From NCBI GenBank assembly GCA_037126765.1, contig JBBCBC010000012.1:11780001-11844000 (forward strand): DNA of 64,000 bases. Reading direction: 5' to 3'. Below are positions 23,726 to 34,810 of the stretch, one piece after another. The number at the start of each line of letters is the position of its first letter. Positions within the stretch are counted from its first letter, which is position 1. A program made the position numbers and the translations under genes. Origin of the DNA: Stenogyne calaminthoides. Its lineage: Eukaryota; Streptophyta; Magnoliopsida; Lamiales; Lamiaceae. The notes beneath the pieces were generated by a model. The model was not told where the DNA came from, made no database searches, and worked only from the letters and a program-made list of their open reading frames with translations.

Positions 23726-24500
23726 AACAAATAAAACGAAAGTATCACATAATTCAAAATATGGCAATCTACATATTCATAAATGATGTTCGTTTCTATC
23801 CTAATTTTCTAATAGGCCTAGGTCATTCGCACCTACATCTTTATTACATACAGTACACCTCCAATAAGATTAATACACCACCCGTAAAGTCCAAAATACC
23901 CTTCTTCCTCTTTGACTACCCTAATTTCTCATTTTCATCCGCCTGCAACAAACACCCCCGTTCCAATCCCGACGTTACCGAGCCTCACAGCCGCGCTGCG
24001 TCCCGCAACCATTCACTGCAACAGCCCCCCCCCCCCCCCCCCCTAAAGGTATTTTTATGTGCAATTTTTTCCCTCATTCTCTTTCTTTCCTTTTCTTTTT
24101 CCAGACCCGTTTTCTTTTTTTAAATAATGACGAAATTTCAAATAAATAAAAAATTCGATAAACCTGTCTACTTTCGAAATTTTTGGCCGAAATCTACTGT
24201 TTTTTTTTTCAAAATTTTGTTATCTTTTCGAACAGGGTTGAAGAAATCCATTATTTTTCTCTTCTTTTTTTTCCGAAAAATATCTTTTTTAACAAAATTT
24301 TGTAATTTCTTCAAATTTTTTTTTGGAAACTTTAGCTTATTTTAAAAAAAAATTGCATGTTTTGATCCATTGGAGTCTTGAATTTCATGGTTTGGTAACA
24401 GCTCGGCGGTAGCAACAGTGATGGGCACCGTATATACAGCAGCAGTGGATGCAATCAAATGGGAGAGAGACTAGATAGAAATTAGGATTTTAATTTTAAA
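23726..24500 (+). repeat. duplicated block A continued, with poly-C tract
   Basis: Continues the block interrupted by the solo LTR. It matches 54905-55326, after which that copy is broken by a Copia element. It contains a run of 19 C at 24025-24043 that is a mixed CA/C tract in block C. The T-rich frames at 24127-24345 are low complexity. Confidence 0.7.
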
Positions 24501-24643
24501 GTAAAGCGTTTTAATAAATTTCAGAATTTGGCACAAAATAATTATATTACTACGAAAACAAGAATGTTAGCGTCGAGTCCTTCATTTGAGATTGGAAATC
24601 CTGATTTGAGGTCAGGGTTACGTGGTCGGGCCAATCTGGGGAA
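24501..24643 (+). pseudogene. F-box/LRR-associated gene fragment
   Basis: Matches the fragment at 40.11-40.24 kb (AATAATTATATTACTACGAAAA, then a frame reading S-P-S-F-E-I, then GTGGTCGGG). The LRR part seen at 40.0 kb is missing, and the fragment ends where the LINE begins. Confidence 0.5.
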
Positions 24644-25345
24644 GACTAGCATGGAGATGGATCTTGGAGAATTAAGGGATATACACTACGAGATCAGCTT
24701 ACTCAATGTTAGCCAAGAAAAATGGAGGGAAGTGGAGACTTAGGTACGTTGTGGAAGAAAGTTTTGAGTGCTCTTGTTCAAGGCAAAGTTAAAATTTTGT
24801 CTTGGAGAGCATTCCTACAGAGAATTGCAACAAAGAAAAATCTTGCAAATATGGGAGTATTTGTTGGCCAAAGTTGTGCATCTTGTGTCTAAGCATTGAA
24901 GAAAATGAAAATCAACTTTTCACCGAATGCACCTTTTTGTACAAACTTTAGATAAAATTATGGGAATGGCTTGGAATAACTATGGTCAGCACACTTCTCT
25001 ACAGACCAACTTCTTGTTGCACGGAGCTGCAAAACCTCGGAAAATCAAAGCAAAAGCATCGAACGCTATGTGGTTGGGATTGGTATGGGGGACATGGAAA
25101 CACAAAAATTCAATAATTTTCAATGGAACCACCCCCAATGTTGAGGAATGTTTTGATATCTTTCGTGTTAGAATTTGGAATTGGATTAGAATTAGAGGTA
25201 GCATGAGTTCTATTAATTGTTTTAACAATTGGATTGAAAACCCGATGATATGTTTAGAACAAGGGGCTGAGTTCGATTTGTAATAGTTGTACTTCTTGTA
25301 TGGATTGAGCACCCCTTATACTTTATTGTTGTTCTCAGAAAATAT
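24644..25345 (+). mobile_element. 5'-truncated LINE, copy 1
   Basis: Encodes the end of a plant L1-type ORF2: a W-K-K-V-x-S-A-L-V motif, the zf-RVT zinc-binding region (C-x2-C…H-x4-C, damaged here), then the C-terminal AMWLGLVWGTWKHKN segment to a stop near 25280. The frame is broken by stops around 24888 and 24948. The 3' tail ends near an AT run at 25345. No upstream reverse transcriptase remains. Confidence 0.8.
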
Positions 25346-25367
25346 ATATATATATATATAAAGCACC

Positions 25368-25740
25368 AAAAATCTTATTAACATTTATTCAATTGAGAAA
25401 CATATGATAATCTATATTGGCAAAATATTTTTATACGGGCTTGATTCTATCCTAATTTTTTTCAAGCCCAAGTGAGATGCAAAATTTCATAAATAGGAAT
25501 ACATAGTGGCCCAATATACCATTTAATTAGGGCGGATAATTAAGAGTTCAAACTCATCTAGGTCTAAAAAACTCGTTTCAATATTGTTAGTGTTTTTCTC
25601 ATTCTTTACAATTCTCATTAATCCACATACTCGTTTCTTTGCAGATCTCTTTCTTAATCAAAATTTCATTTTGAAGCTAAACCTAGGTACAATTAGTTGG
25701 ACGTGTTGGGATCTTGGACGGACGAATCAGGTGTGTACCT
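25368..25740 (+). repeat. diverged module X promoter/leader (X' type)
   Basis: Shares AAGCCCAAGTGAGATGCAAA, the CATCTAGGTCTA segment and the leader end (TTTGCAGATCTCTTTCTT) with copies at 43.08, 47.53 and 53.75 kb. It is a sister subfamily of module X. It lies directly after both LINE copies. No coding frame. Confidence 0.65.
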
Positions 25741-25792
25741 TTTGTTTCATGTTTAACAAGTGAACCCGTATTCATTATTTCAAAGAAGCTGT

Positions 25793-25823
25793 AGAAAATA
25801 AATTTTATTCATAATAACATAAT

Positions 25824-25859
<36 letters not shown>

Positions 25860-26371
25860 AGGGGGGAATAAAAATAGACTTATAAGAACAAAATTACTTG
25901 TCCAAGGCCAAGTGAGATTCAAATTTTTTATAAACAAAAATAAATGCTAGCCCATAAATTATATATTTCATTTGGGCCGGATAATTTAATTTTCAAATCC
26001 ATCTAAGTCTAAGAAAGGTAATGATTTTTTATCGGCCCAGAGTAAGTTATATAAATGGATCATTAGGGTTTTCCTCATTCATAATCATTGTATGCCTTGC
26101 AACTCCGCTGCTTTTCCTTTCAAAATCACTTTTCTTTTGAAATCTATTCATTTTTATTCGTTCTTCTACTTCTTCTTTCCTCCGCAGATCTTTCTCTCTC
26201 AAAATTTCATTGCTTTACTCCTTGAAGTTAAAAACAAGTACAAGGAGTTAAATTGTCGGGATCTTGGTCGGACAGATTAGGTGGGGATCAGATGGGTGCA
26301 GGTGATTTATGCATCCATGTCAGGACCCGAATACAAAGTGAACCCAACAAGTATAGAAATCGACATAAATG
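25793..26371 (+). promoter_or_regulatory. module X copy 2: promoter, leader and exon 1 joined to TNP2
   Basis: Promoter elements: TGGGCC 25973, GGCCCA 26034, TTATATAAAT 26047, TTAGGGTTT 26063. The leader then matches X copies 1, 3 and 4 up to GACATAAATG at 26371. There the other copies run into a GT intron donor, but this one continues directly into TNP2 coding sequence. An ATG at 26317 within X is in frame with TNP2 and gives a start M-S-G-P-E-Y-K. This looks like the transposase's working 5' end. Confidence 0.65.
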
Positions 26372-27567
26372 CTCGACTTATGGCTATCAAGGCTGAGAAC
26401 AAACTTTCTCAAAGAGCCTATAATCAGATTAGTAAGTTGATCAATGAGGTATGTCCTCCCGGTAATAAGGTGCCTATTACAGAATATCAAGCCAAGAATC
26501 TGTTGAAGAGTATGGGTCTACCAGAAGAGAGTATTGATTGTTGTATCAATAACTGCATGTTATTATGGGGTAATGAAGAAGACGCGAATCTTGAGAAGTG
26601 CAGATTTCGTGGGCACTCACGGTACAAAGTACCGCTTCGGAACTGGACTGACGGTCGAGGGAAGCAGAATAAGAAGAAGAAAGTGGCAAATAAAATGATG
26701 TATTACCTCCATATCATTCCTCGTCTTCAGAGATTGTATCAATCTAGTGCCACATCCAAAGATATGACATGGCATCATATGGAGTCATCTGATCCTGATT
26801 CCGGAGAGATGAGACACCCAGCTGAATCGATAGCCTGGAAACATCTTGACGATGTGTTTCCTATTTTTTCGGACGAACCTAGGAACGTTCGGTTAGGTCT
26901 CAACACTAATGGTTTTTGTCCATTTGGAATGCATGGCCGGTTATATTGACTCCTTATAATCTACCTCCGTGGATGTGCATGAAGCCCCAAACGATGTTTC
27001 TCACGGTATTGGTACCTGGCCCAAAGAATCCAAAGGACAAACTAGATGTTTTTCTCCAGCCTCTGATAAGAGACTATCTGTGGGAGAATGGAGTGTTAAC
27101 ATACGATGAATCAAGAAAGCAGAACTTCACGATGAGGGCTGCCCTGCTGTGGACGATTAGCGACTACCCTGCGTACTCCATGTTGTCCGGGTGGAGGAAA
27201 TTTGGGAAACAAGCATGTCCTTACTACATGGACGATTCTGACGCTTTCAGTATCCCACTTAGCAGAAAAGTTTCATGGTTTGACAACCATCGAAAGTTTT
27301 TACCAGAAGATCATCATTTTCGAAAGAATAAAAAGGACTTCATCAAGAACAAAGTCGTTACAAAAAATTGAGATAAGGTATTTTTATATTAGTTATTTTT
27401 AATTATTAATATATTTCTATCTACATATGATAAATTAATGGATGTATATATCTCTTTGCATTGATTCAGGTAGAAGGTTGTTAAATCAAATAAATCAAAA
27501 TGAATTGAGGAAACCAACGGAAGAACATGCTGAGGAGCATAATAAAATGGTACCGGGTGGTTGGAAG
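26372..27567 (+). pseudogene. CACTA TNP2 transposase, 5' part (copy a)
   Basis: Transposase_21-type sequence: a region aligned with the conserved R-L-x-x-I-K-x-E start, the C-C-x-N-x-C-M-L-x-W motif, K-K-V-x-x-K-x-M-Y-Y, P-R-L-Q-R-L-Y, R-L-G-L, then W-P-V-I-L-T-P-Y-N-L-P-P-W and V-P-G-P-K-N-P-K-D-K-L-D-V-F-L-Q-P. A frameshift with a small deletion lies near 26930, a stop at 27369, and a small intron at 27378-27469. In the catalytic block the usual D-G is N-G (G-L-N-T-N-G-F). The N-terminal Transpos_assoc region is missing, replaced by module X. The gene is then split by the 9-kb Copia element. Confidence 0.88.
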
Positions 27568-29428
27568 TGTTGGGGAATGAGTTGCACAGATCTATTCGGG
27601 GTGAATATTTAAATACAAATTTAATCCATTAATTATTACTAGCATGACTTAATCCTATATTAATTCAAATAATAATTGCAACAACAAATCATGCATATAA
27701 AAAGCCACGTAAAACCTACGCATGCGGAATCTACGGGTTTACGTGAACGCGTTACCTCTCTGGATGGCAAAGGACTTTGGTCGGACGGACTAACCAAAAG
27801 GACTTCCCAAGTATTCCCTTAGCCCTTGCTCGACAATCCGGTGGAAGGATACTCGCGAACAATTAACAAAAGGAAAAAAATAAACTTTGTTGCACCACTT
27901 TTCGTGGGATTTGCTAATATTTCCAAAGACACATGGAATTGTACTTGGGAATGAACTAATCATCCCCTATTTATAAGAGGGGGTGGACGAAAATTTTAGT
28001 GATATTTCAATGTGGGAAAAAAGACTTTTCTTGGTCACCAAGAAATCTTGAATATATCTCTTATATTCTTTTTCCCATAATTAAAATATTCCACAAAAAT
28101 CCCACCTCCTCTATTATGGACAAAATTTCGAAATATTTAAGCAAGAATCCAAGATTTGGATCTTCTTGAATTTATGAGATATTCTTGTATTTCAAGAAAT
28201 ACATATCTTCCATAATATCTTTTCAAGAAAATCAAGAAAATCTTTCTTGCCCACTATATTTCCAAAATTTTCGAAAATTCCCTCATGAATAACCAAGTGG
28301 GAGATTTCTTGAATTTAATGAGATAATCTTGTATTCCAAGAATACATATCTTCATTCCATAACAAAATTCAAAGAAAATCTTTCTCCCTCTTTTATCCAT
28401 AATTTTCGAATTAATTAGAGAAATATTAAGCAACAATATTTATTTTATTTTAATCACCTTTTCAGTTATTGGACTATATGTTGGGCTACTCAGGGGGCCT
28501 TTAGGAGAATTAAGATTGGACCTTCTAATGGATCTTGAATATCTAATATTGAGCCACAATATAATTCAAGCCCATGAATATTAATTAATCCCACTACATA
28601 ATTAATATTGCACTATCCATCTTAACCCATATTACAAATAATATGACTCCGGTCATTATTTCCCGTGTTTAAGATTATCTAGCCCATTAATTAATTCAAG
28701 CCACTGAAATAGCTTTCCGTTAATTAATATCTTTTGTCCTTGGTCAAGGAACGGTTCAACATTATTATCCATACCGGAAACAAATTCCACTTGCAAGATT
28801 TGGTATGATAAAGCTTATGAACCTCCCAAGGGGGCAAATCAAACAAGCGTACTTGCACACGATTCTTCGTATTAAATCTTAGCAATCACATGTGACCAAT
28901 AATATTGCCCAAGATAAAAAGTATTGAATCTCTTTTGATTAAGCTACCCATGATAAGTCAAAGCAATAGTTACCAATCCCACGTGATCCTATTTAAGGGG
29001 CGAAAGGTTAAGAATCAACGAACCACCGAGGTCTAATTCTTCCTTGTTCGATTCAAGAACTTATCCTCCTCAGAGGTCCTATTCAAATAAGATCGGTCAT
29101 GCACTAGTGTAATCTCTTGGTCAAGACAAACCAATCTGAGCCTTACACCTCAACCTTTCGCGATGGTTGTTCATTTCCATCTAGGTCGTGAATGGCATAC
29201 TTTTTAGTTACAAGGACCTTAATTTAATCTTCTCGTGATCCGGTATCACTAAATTAACTACAAATGTAACACGTCATTTAATTATAGAACGCTTATGCAA
29301 GAAATATATATAACATTCTCAATCATATTTAAAACATCGGTGATAAACAATTTATTTCAAAAATAAGTCCGAAATTCAGTTTTAGATTATACAAAGTAAA
29401 AACATACTTTTCAAAGATAATCCCAACA
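27568..29428 (-). repeat. LTR of the 9-kb Copia element (3' LTR in element sense)
   Basis: 1861 bp, TGTTGGGGAATGAG…AATCCCAACA in plus orientation. It has about 70 bp (28394-28465) missing from the other LTR and many scattered small differences, so the insertion is not recent or one copy is poorly resolved. Confidence 0.92.
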
Positions 29429-29440
29429 ATCTCCCACTTA
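29429..29440 (-). other. polypurine tract
   Basis: On the minus strand the bases before the LTR read AAGTGGGAGAT, the standard Copia polypurine tract that primes plus-strand DNA synthesis. Confidence 0.8.
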
Positions 29441-29479
29441 TACTCAAAGTCCGCTTTTAAGTATACTACAACACGTCTC

Positions 29480-32400
29480 GAGTAGTCCGTGACATCTAAT
29501 GTCACCTACACGAACCTAATAATTTCTCCCACTTATACTCAAAGCAGATTAGCAAACGGTCTTGACACCCATTCCACTCACATGTCTCTCGAATGTATTC
29601 AGAGGCGACGCTTTGTGAATGGATCTGCTAGGTCGTCCTCGACGCTATCTTTGCCACATCTATATCTCCTCTCTTAACGATTTCTCATTATAAGGTGTCT
29701 TTCCTTTAATGTGTTTGTTTGACTTCGTGGACTCTTGGTTCTCTTGAATTTGCAATCGCCCTAGCAGATATATTGCTAGTCAAATTCGAGAACACCATCC
29801 AAGTCCACTAAGAAGATCTAGAGCCCAATCGGTTCTTTCAACGCTTCTGGCAAGCAAATACTTACCCGAGTCCCATGGTTGAGTCGGTGATGCATTTACG
29901 CTTCACACTCGTCCATTTGATGGCTACACTTCCCAAATGGAAACACACTAATCGAGGCGGATAATTTACGAATCTATATCGATTGGAAATCCGAGTCCGT
30001 AGGCCGATGAGGATTGGAGTATCGGATCGATAAATCAACATTCTATCACGAGTTCTTTTTCGGACACTTGAATGTTTTTAATCGTAGTCGTCAATGCGCT
30101 TTCCCCGGGTTACTTTGATATCTTGTTACCATGCCTACGGCAGCGTATATCCGGGTCTCGTACTGTACAAAGAGGTTTAAACGGTAGAAGCACAAGGAAT
30201 ACCTTTCATGTCATCTATCTCCTTTTTAGTCTTAGGGAACATTTTCTTGGATAGATGGATTCCAAGTCCGAAAGGTACGAATCCTTTCTTGGAATCTTGC
30301 AAAAGTGAATTGTTTCAAAAACCGATGTCTATGTATGAAACTTGCGATAACCCGATCATCCTTTTACGGGCGATCTCGAGTAATCTTGATCCCAAGGATA
30401 TGTCCGGCTTTCCTAAGTCTTTCATATCAAACTGCTTTTGAAACCATGCCCTTACCTCTCCGATCACACCTTCACATCATTCCCGATGATCACAATGTCA
30501 TCTACGATAGTACTAAGAATACCAATGCATTCAAACGCTTTTTATACACAAAACTTTCAAACTTGTTTTGATCAAACCCATAAGACTTTATTACATGAAC
30601 AAAACTTTGGTTCCAAGCTCAAATACTGTTTGAGTCCGTAAATGGACTTCTTGAGCTTACAAACAAGATGTACTTGTCTGTTTCAATGAAACCTTGGGGT
30701 TGTTGCATATAGATCTCTTCATCAAGACTTCCGTTAAGGAAAACCGTCTCGACATCCATTTGCCGATTTCAACGTCGAAATGCGCAAAGAATCGATAAGA
30801 GAATACGGATGGACTTAAGCATGGCTCTCACAGCGAAAAAAGTTTCCTCATAATCGATCCCTTTCTTTCTCGAAAGTATAACCTTTCGCCATTAGTCTTG
30901 CTTTAAAAGGTTTCAACCTTCCCGTCCGATCCTCTTTTCCTCTTATATACCCACTTGCATCTAATGGGTTTGACCCCATTAAGTGGTTCGACTAGCTCCT
31001 ACACTCTATTATGAAACATATAACCCATTTAGATTTCATTGTTGTTTTTGCCAATCGCATCCTAATCTTGGATTGCCTCGTCATATGTCCATAGATCCAC
31101 GGGTGTCTCGATTCCACGGAATCAAGTCCGAGGACTCTCCTATTCCCATGAATCTCTCGGTGCGTCTAACAACCCTCCCACTATAACGAGGTCGGTTGAA
31201 AACGTGTCGTTTGGTATATCATCTAAGTCTGATCGACCGAGGTTTGCCCTCTAAGCTCATTTAAGGTAATCTCACTTCGGGTTTTCTTTGGTTCTATAGT
31301 TTTCTTCCAAAATCTAAAGTGGGTGCGGATGTCCACCTTTTGATCTTGGAACTATAGAACATTCACCCTTTGTTCCCTCGGGTATCCTACAAAAAAATTT
31401 TTAATTCTCGATCGAGGATCCAATTTATCGGTTTCCTTGTCCAACACGTAGGCGGACACCCCAAAAGTTCTCATGTGTCTCATACTAGACTTGCGCCCGT
31501 CCACAATTCTTTGGGGTTCGGGAACCGATTTGGATAGCACCAAGTTCGTAATGTAAGTCATTTGTTTTCCAAGGCATGACCCCGGAATCGACTCGGGAAG
31601 ATCCAGATAACTCATCATTGATCTAACCATTTAAAAGAATTTCATTGTTTTCTGCTCTCGCAAACCCCATTTTGTTGAGGGGTTCCGGTGCGATGGTGGG
31701 TCGATACAATCCCTTCATCGATAAGTAGTACAAAAACTCATCACGAGGTATTCGCTTCCACGATCGGATCGTAGAGACTTGATCGTTTTTCCATATGATT
31801 CTCTGCTTGAGCCTTAAATTCTTTTTAGAATTTCTCAAAGGTCTCAGATTCATGCTTCATAAGGAAAATGTACCTTGAGTAATCATCAATAAAATTACTC
31901 ATAACCTCCTCTTGCTTTGGTTGACATTTGACTACATACATCTATGTGAACTATCTCTAACACTTCTTTAGCCCCATTCCTGGCTCCAAATGCCATCTTG
32001 GTCATATTACCCTCCAAACATGATTCGCGGTTGGAATCGATTCAACTTGGAGACGCCCAGGTGAACCATCTTTCACCAACCTTTGGATCCTCTTTGGATT
32101 TATATGACCTAATCTTAGATGCCAAAGAAGTGTCTCGTTCACGCCCCGATGAACGTTTTTTCTTTTCTCGGAACAATTGATGTGTTATAGGATACATTTA
32201 AATGAGTGGTGTGCCACGTTAATTGTATAGAGATTTTCCATCAATGTCCCCGTATCAGATACACTCATCATTTCAAAAATGATGTCATTCTTATTAGAAG
32301 AAACTTAGTGTCCTTTAATCGAATTTTAGAAACCGAAAGTGAATTCTTTCTAAAATCGGGAACACAAAGTTAATCTCAAAAAAACTTTATCTTCAAAAGA

Positions 32401-33311
32401 TAGGTGCACTTCTTCTCCCTTGCTTTAATCAAGCTACTCATGTAGCATTGCAATGTCTCTAGCTACTTGCGTAGTATTGCAATAATCGTTACTACCGTAG
32501 CATTGCAATATCCGTCACTTACGTAGCATTGCAATGTCTTCTACTTTCAATAACGTTGCCCGGTGTGATGAGGATCTCACTCCCACCACGTTCTTGGGAT
32601 CATTTAGAACCCGTGAAGCCAACATGATTAGTGGATCTCGATCAACCACCCACAAATGAGAAGTATATCGCCGCTAAACAAGTTTCAACAACTAGTGTGT
32701 GAGAATTACCTTTCTTTCCGTCCTTTTTGGGGTTGGAACAGCAAAACCTCCATTGTCCTCTCTCACCGCAGCCTTAAGCACTTCCTCTTTGGATTTTCCT
32801 TGACTCAACAAGCATTCCTCATCTTACCATTGCCCTTGGTAACAGTTGAGTTTTATTGCTTATGGCCTTTGGTCCTCTTCTTTATCTTGCCTACCCTTGG
32901 CCTAGAAGATGAAGACGGACCACTTGCATCAAAGCTTGAGTTTGGTGCCTTATCATCATTTCGCCGAGTCCAAAAGTTTGCAACAAATTAGCTAGCGAGG
33001 CCAAAATGCTCAAAAACCTTCTCAAGCAGAGAATGAAGTACCAAATTCATCCGAGGTCTCTAGATCATAATTTGCACTTTCGAATCTCAAGTTTGTTCAG
33101 ATGGGCCATCTATTTTGAGGACGTAATCCCTTACGGGTTTTTCCTCCACCATTTTCAAATGACGACATCTCTCAAGAAGGTGATCCGACGAGTCCCGCAT
33201 GTTTTGACTCGTCGGTTGGCTCTCATCGATTTTTTGTGTGTCAAAAAATCCACTTGTGTTTTTGTGCATTAGGACAATTATAATTTTCCAATCAATATAG
33301 TTTCCATACAT
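29480..33311 (-). pseudogene. degenerate Copia gag-pol (9-kb element)
   Basis: Minus-strand domains, from the start: gag (33311-33087; a D-W…V-L core, then V-L-K), protease near 32630 (V-V-D then S-T-N-H-type remnant), GAG_pre-integrase at about 32130-32040 (L-W-H-L-R-L-G-H-I), integrase core to 31352 (P-R-x-x-R-V-N at its edge; M-V-R-S-M-M-S at 31630), reverse transcriptase with V-D-D-I-V-I-I-G-N-D at about 30505-30476 and L-G-I-K-I-T-R-D-R nearby, and the RNase H end with D-P-F-T-K near 29615. Small indels break the frame every 100-300 bp, so no polyprotein can be made. Confidence 0.88.
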
Positions 33312-34069
33312 ATTGTATTGACTTTAAAATATAATAACAAAGGATTAAAAGGTAACGACATCTTTGATCGAAATAAACAACTATATGCAATAGCACAAGT
33401 ATATCACAAGGTTCGATCACATTTCATCATATTTTAAAATCTAAAAAAAATATGAACATGCATCATAAAATCTCAAAAACTTGAGGGTATAAGCCACGGG
33501 GTGGGTCATTATTTAAACACATTCAATCAAAATTACAAAGAACAATTACAAACCTTTAATATCCAGATTAATAGTTGGCTCCCACTTTTGAATATAAAAT
33601 TGACAGGACTTCTTTTGGTATATATATATCAATTTTATACCTAAGTAATAACCATGATTAAATACAGATTACTATTTTCGCTTTTATCGAGCCTCATGGG
33701 AGGGTCATCAATTATTTAGTAATAACCCACAATCATCCGCTCGAATTCATTCATGTGAAACCTATCTTTTGGCCGTCTCCCGTGAAATTTCTCCAAAAGA
33801 ATTCACAAATAAATAAATCATGGAGGTCAAAATTAATTCAAATTTATTATCCTAATAAAATTGTCAATTAATTATTTAAAACATACTTAGTAATTTTGAA
33901 GTTGAGATTTTTCAATTTGGCAACCCTCATGCAAACACATTTAAACAAATTAAACAAAGCATAAGATAGCACAAATATATCAAGCAAAACAGTAAAAATA
34001 AACATATTGGGCACGATTATCCAATTGTCATGGTTTGATTTTTCTTGGCTTGATCTTGAAGAAACACGC
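33312..34069 (-). other. Copia leader between GC-rich island and gag
   Basis: AT-rich, with no open frame of note. It is part of the internal region upstream of gag on the minus strand. Confidence 0.5.
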
Positions 34070-34470
34070 CTCGAATTTCTCCCACTCGCTCATCTCGAAA
34101 AAAATACTTCGTCTCGAACCGCCACGCCAAGCAACCGCGGCCAGGATGCACGCACCGTGTAGATCCGCCGGGCCACTTGGCGACCTAGGCCTTCCCCGTG
34201 GTCGGCTGGCCAGATGCCGGCATGCCTCGCCCATCGTGCCTCGGTCCGGCGGTTCTCGGCGAGCGTCTGGCGCGTTCGGCTCGATTGATCAGATGCGCCC
34301 AACGCCCGCCTCCGCCTCGCCCGCGTCTCCGGCGGCGCCCGAAGGCTCTCCGGGCGCGCGACGCGAAGCGCCCAGGCCGCGCGCCCATCTTGGCGACCCT
34401 ATCCTCTCGCCTTCCGCCCGCCTCGCCCTGCGCGCCCAAGCGTGCCCGGTAGCGGCGCGCCCGCCTACGC
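34070..34470 (-). other. GC- and CpG-rich island within the Copia leader
   Basis: A stretch of roughly 400 bp is strongly GC-rich (runs such as CGCGCCCGCCTCGCCC) in otherwise AT-rich DNA. It lies between the primer site/LTR and gag, that is in the untranslated leader. Long frames exist on both strands only because stops are rare in GC-rich DNA. No domain is recognised. It could be an acquired host fragment or a structured leader. Confidence 0.6.
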
Positions 34471-34790
34471 TGTTAATTTTTCCTTTAATTCTTCGTCTTT
34501 AGATCCGTCTCGGGTTACAATTTATTTTACAAAAATAAATAAACCTAGATCTAGACTAGTCTATTATATTGATCAAATCAAACAAATCCTAGTCTACTCG
34601 TGGATTTTCTCACGAGGCAAAAACAAATCCGAATCGAATCAAATTAAAAACCACGGTTTATATGCATGCAAAATAAAACATTAAAATCCATGACAATTGG
34701 ATACCCAAAAAATGATATAATTGATTTCTACTATCCAATTTCAAATTTAATGTCCACGAATTAAATTACAATTTAAAAAATTGAGTCTTC

Positions 34791-34810
34791 AAACAAAGGC
34801 TCGATACGAT
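34791..34810 (-). other. primer binding site, altered
   Basis: Next to the LTR the minus strand reads ATCGTATCGAGCC. This resembles the TGGTATCAGAGC site complementary to initiator tRNA-Met, with several changes. Confidence 0.6.

Noticed and set aside
34028..34502. Long overlapping frames in the GC-rich stretch, some Pro/Ala/Arg-rich
   Set aside because: Frames are open on both strands because stop codons are rare in GC-rich DNA; no domain, and the stretch lies in a retrotransposon leader.
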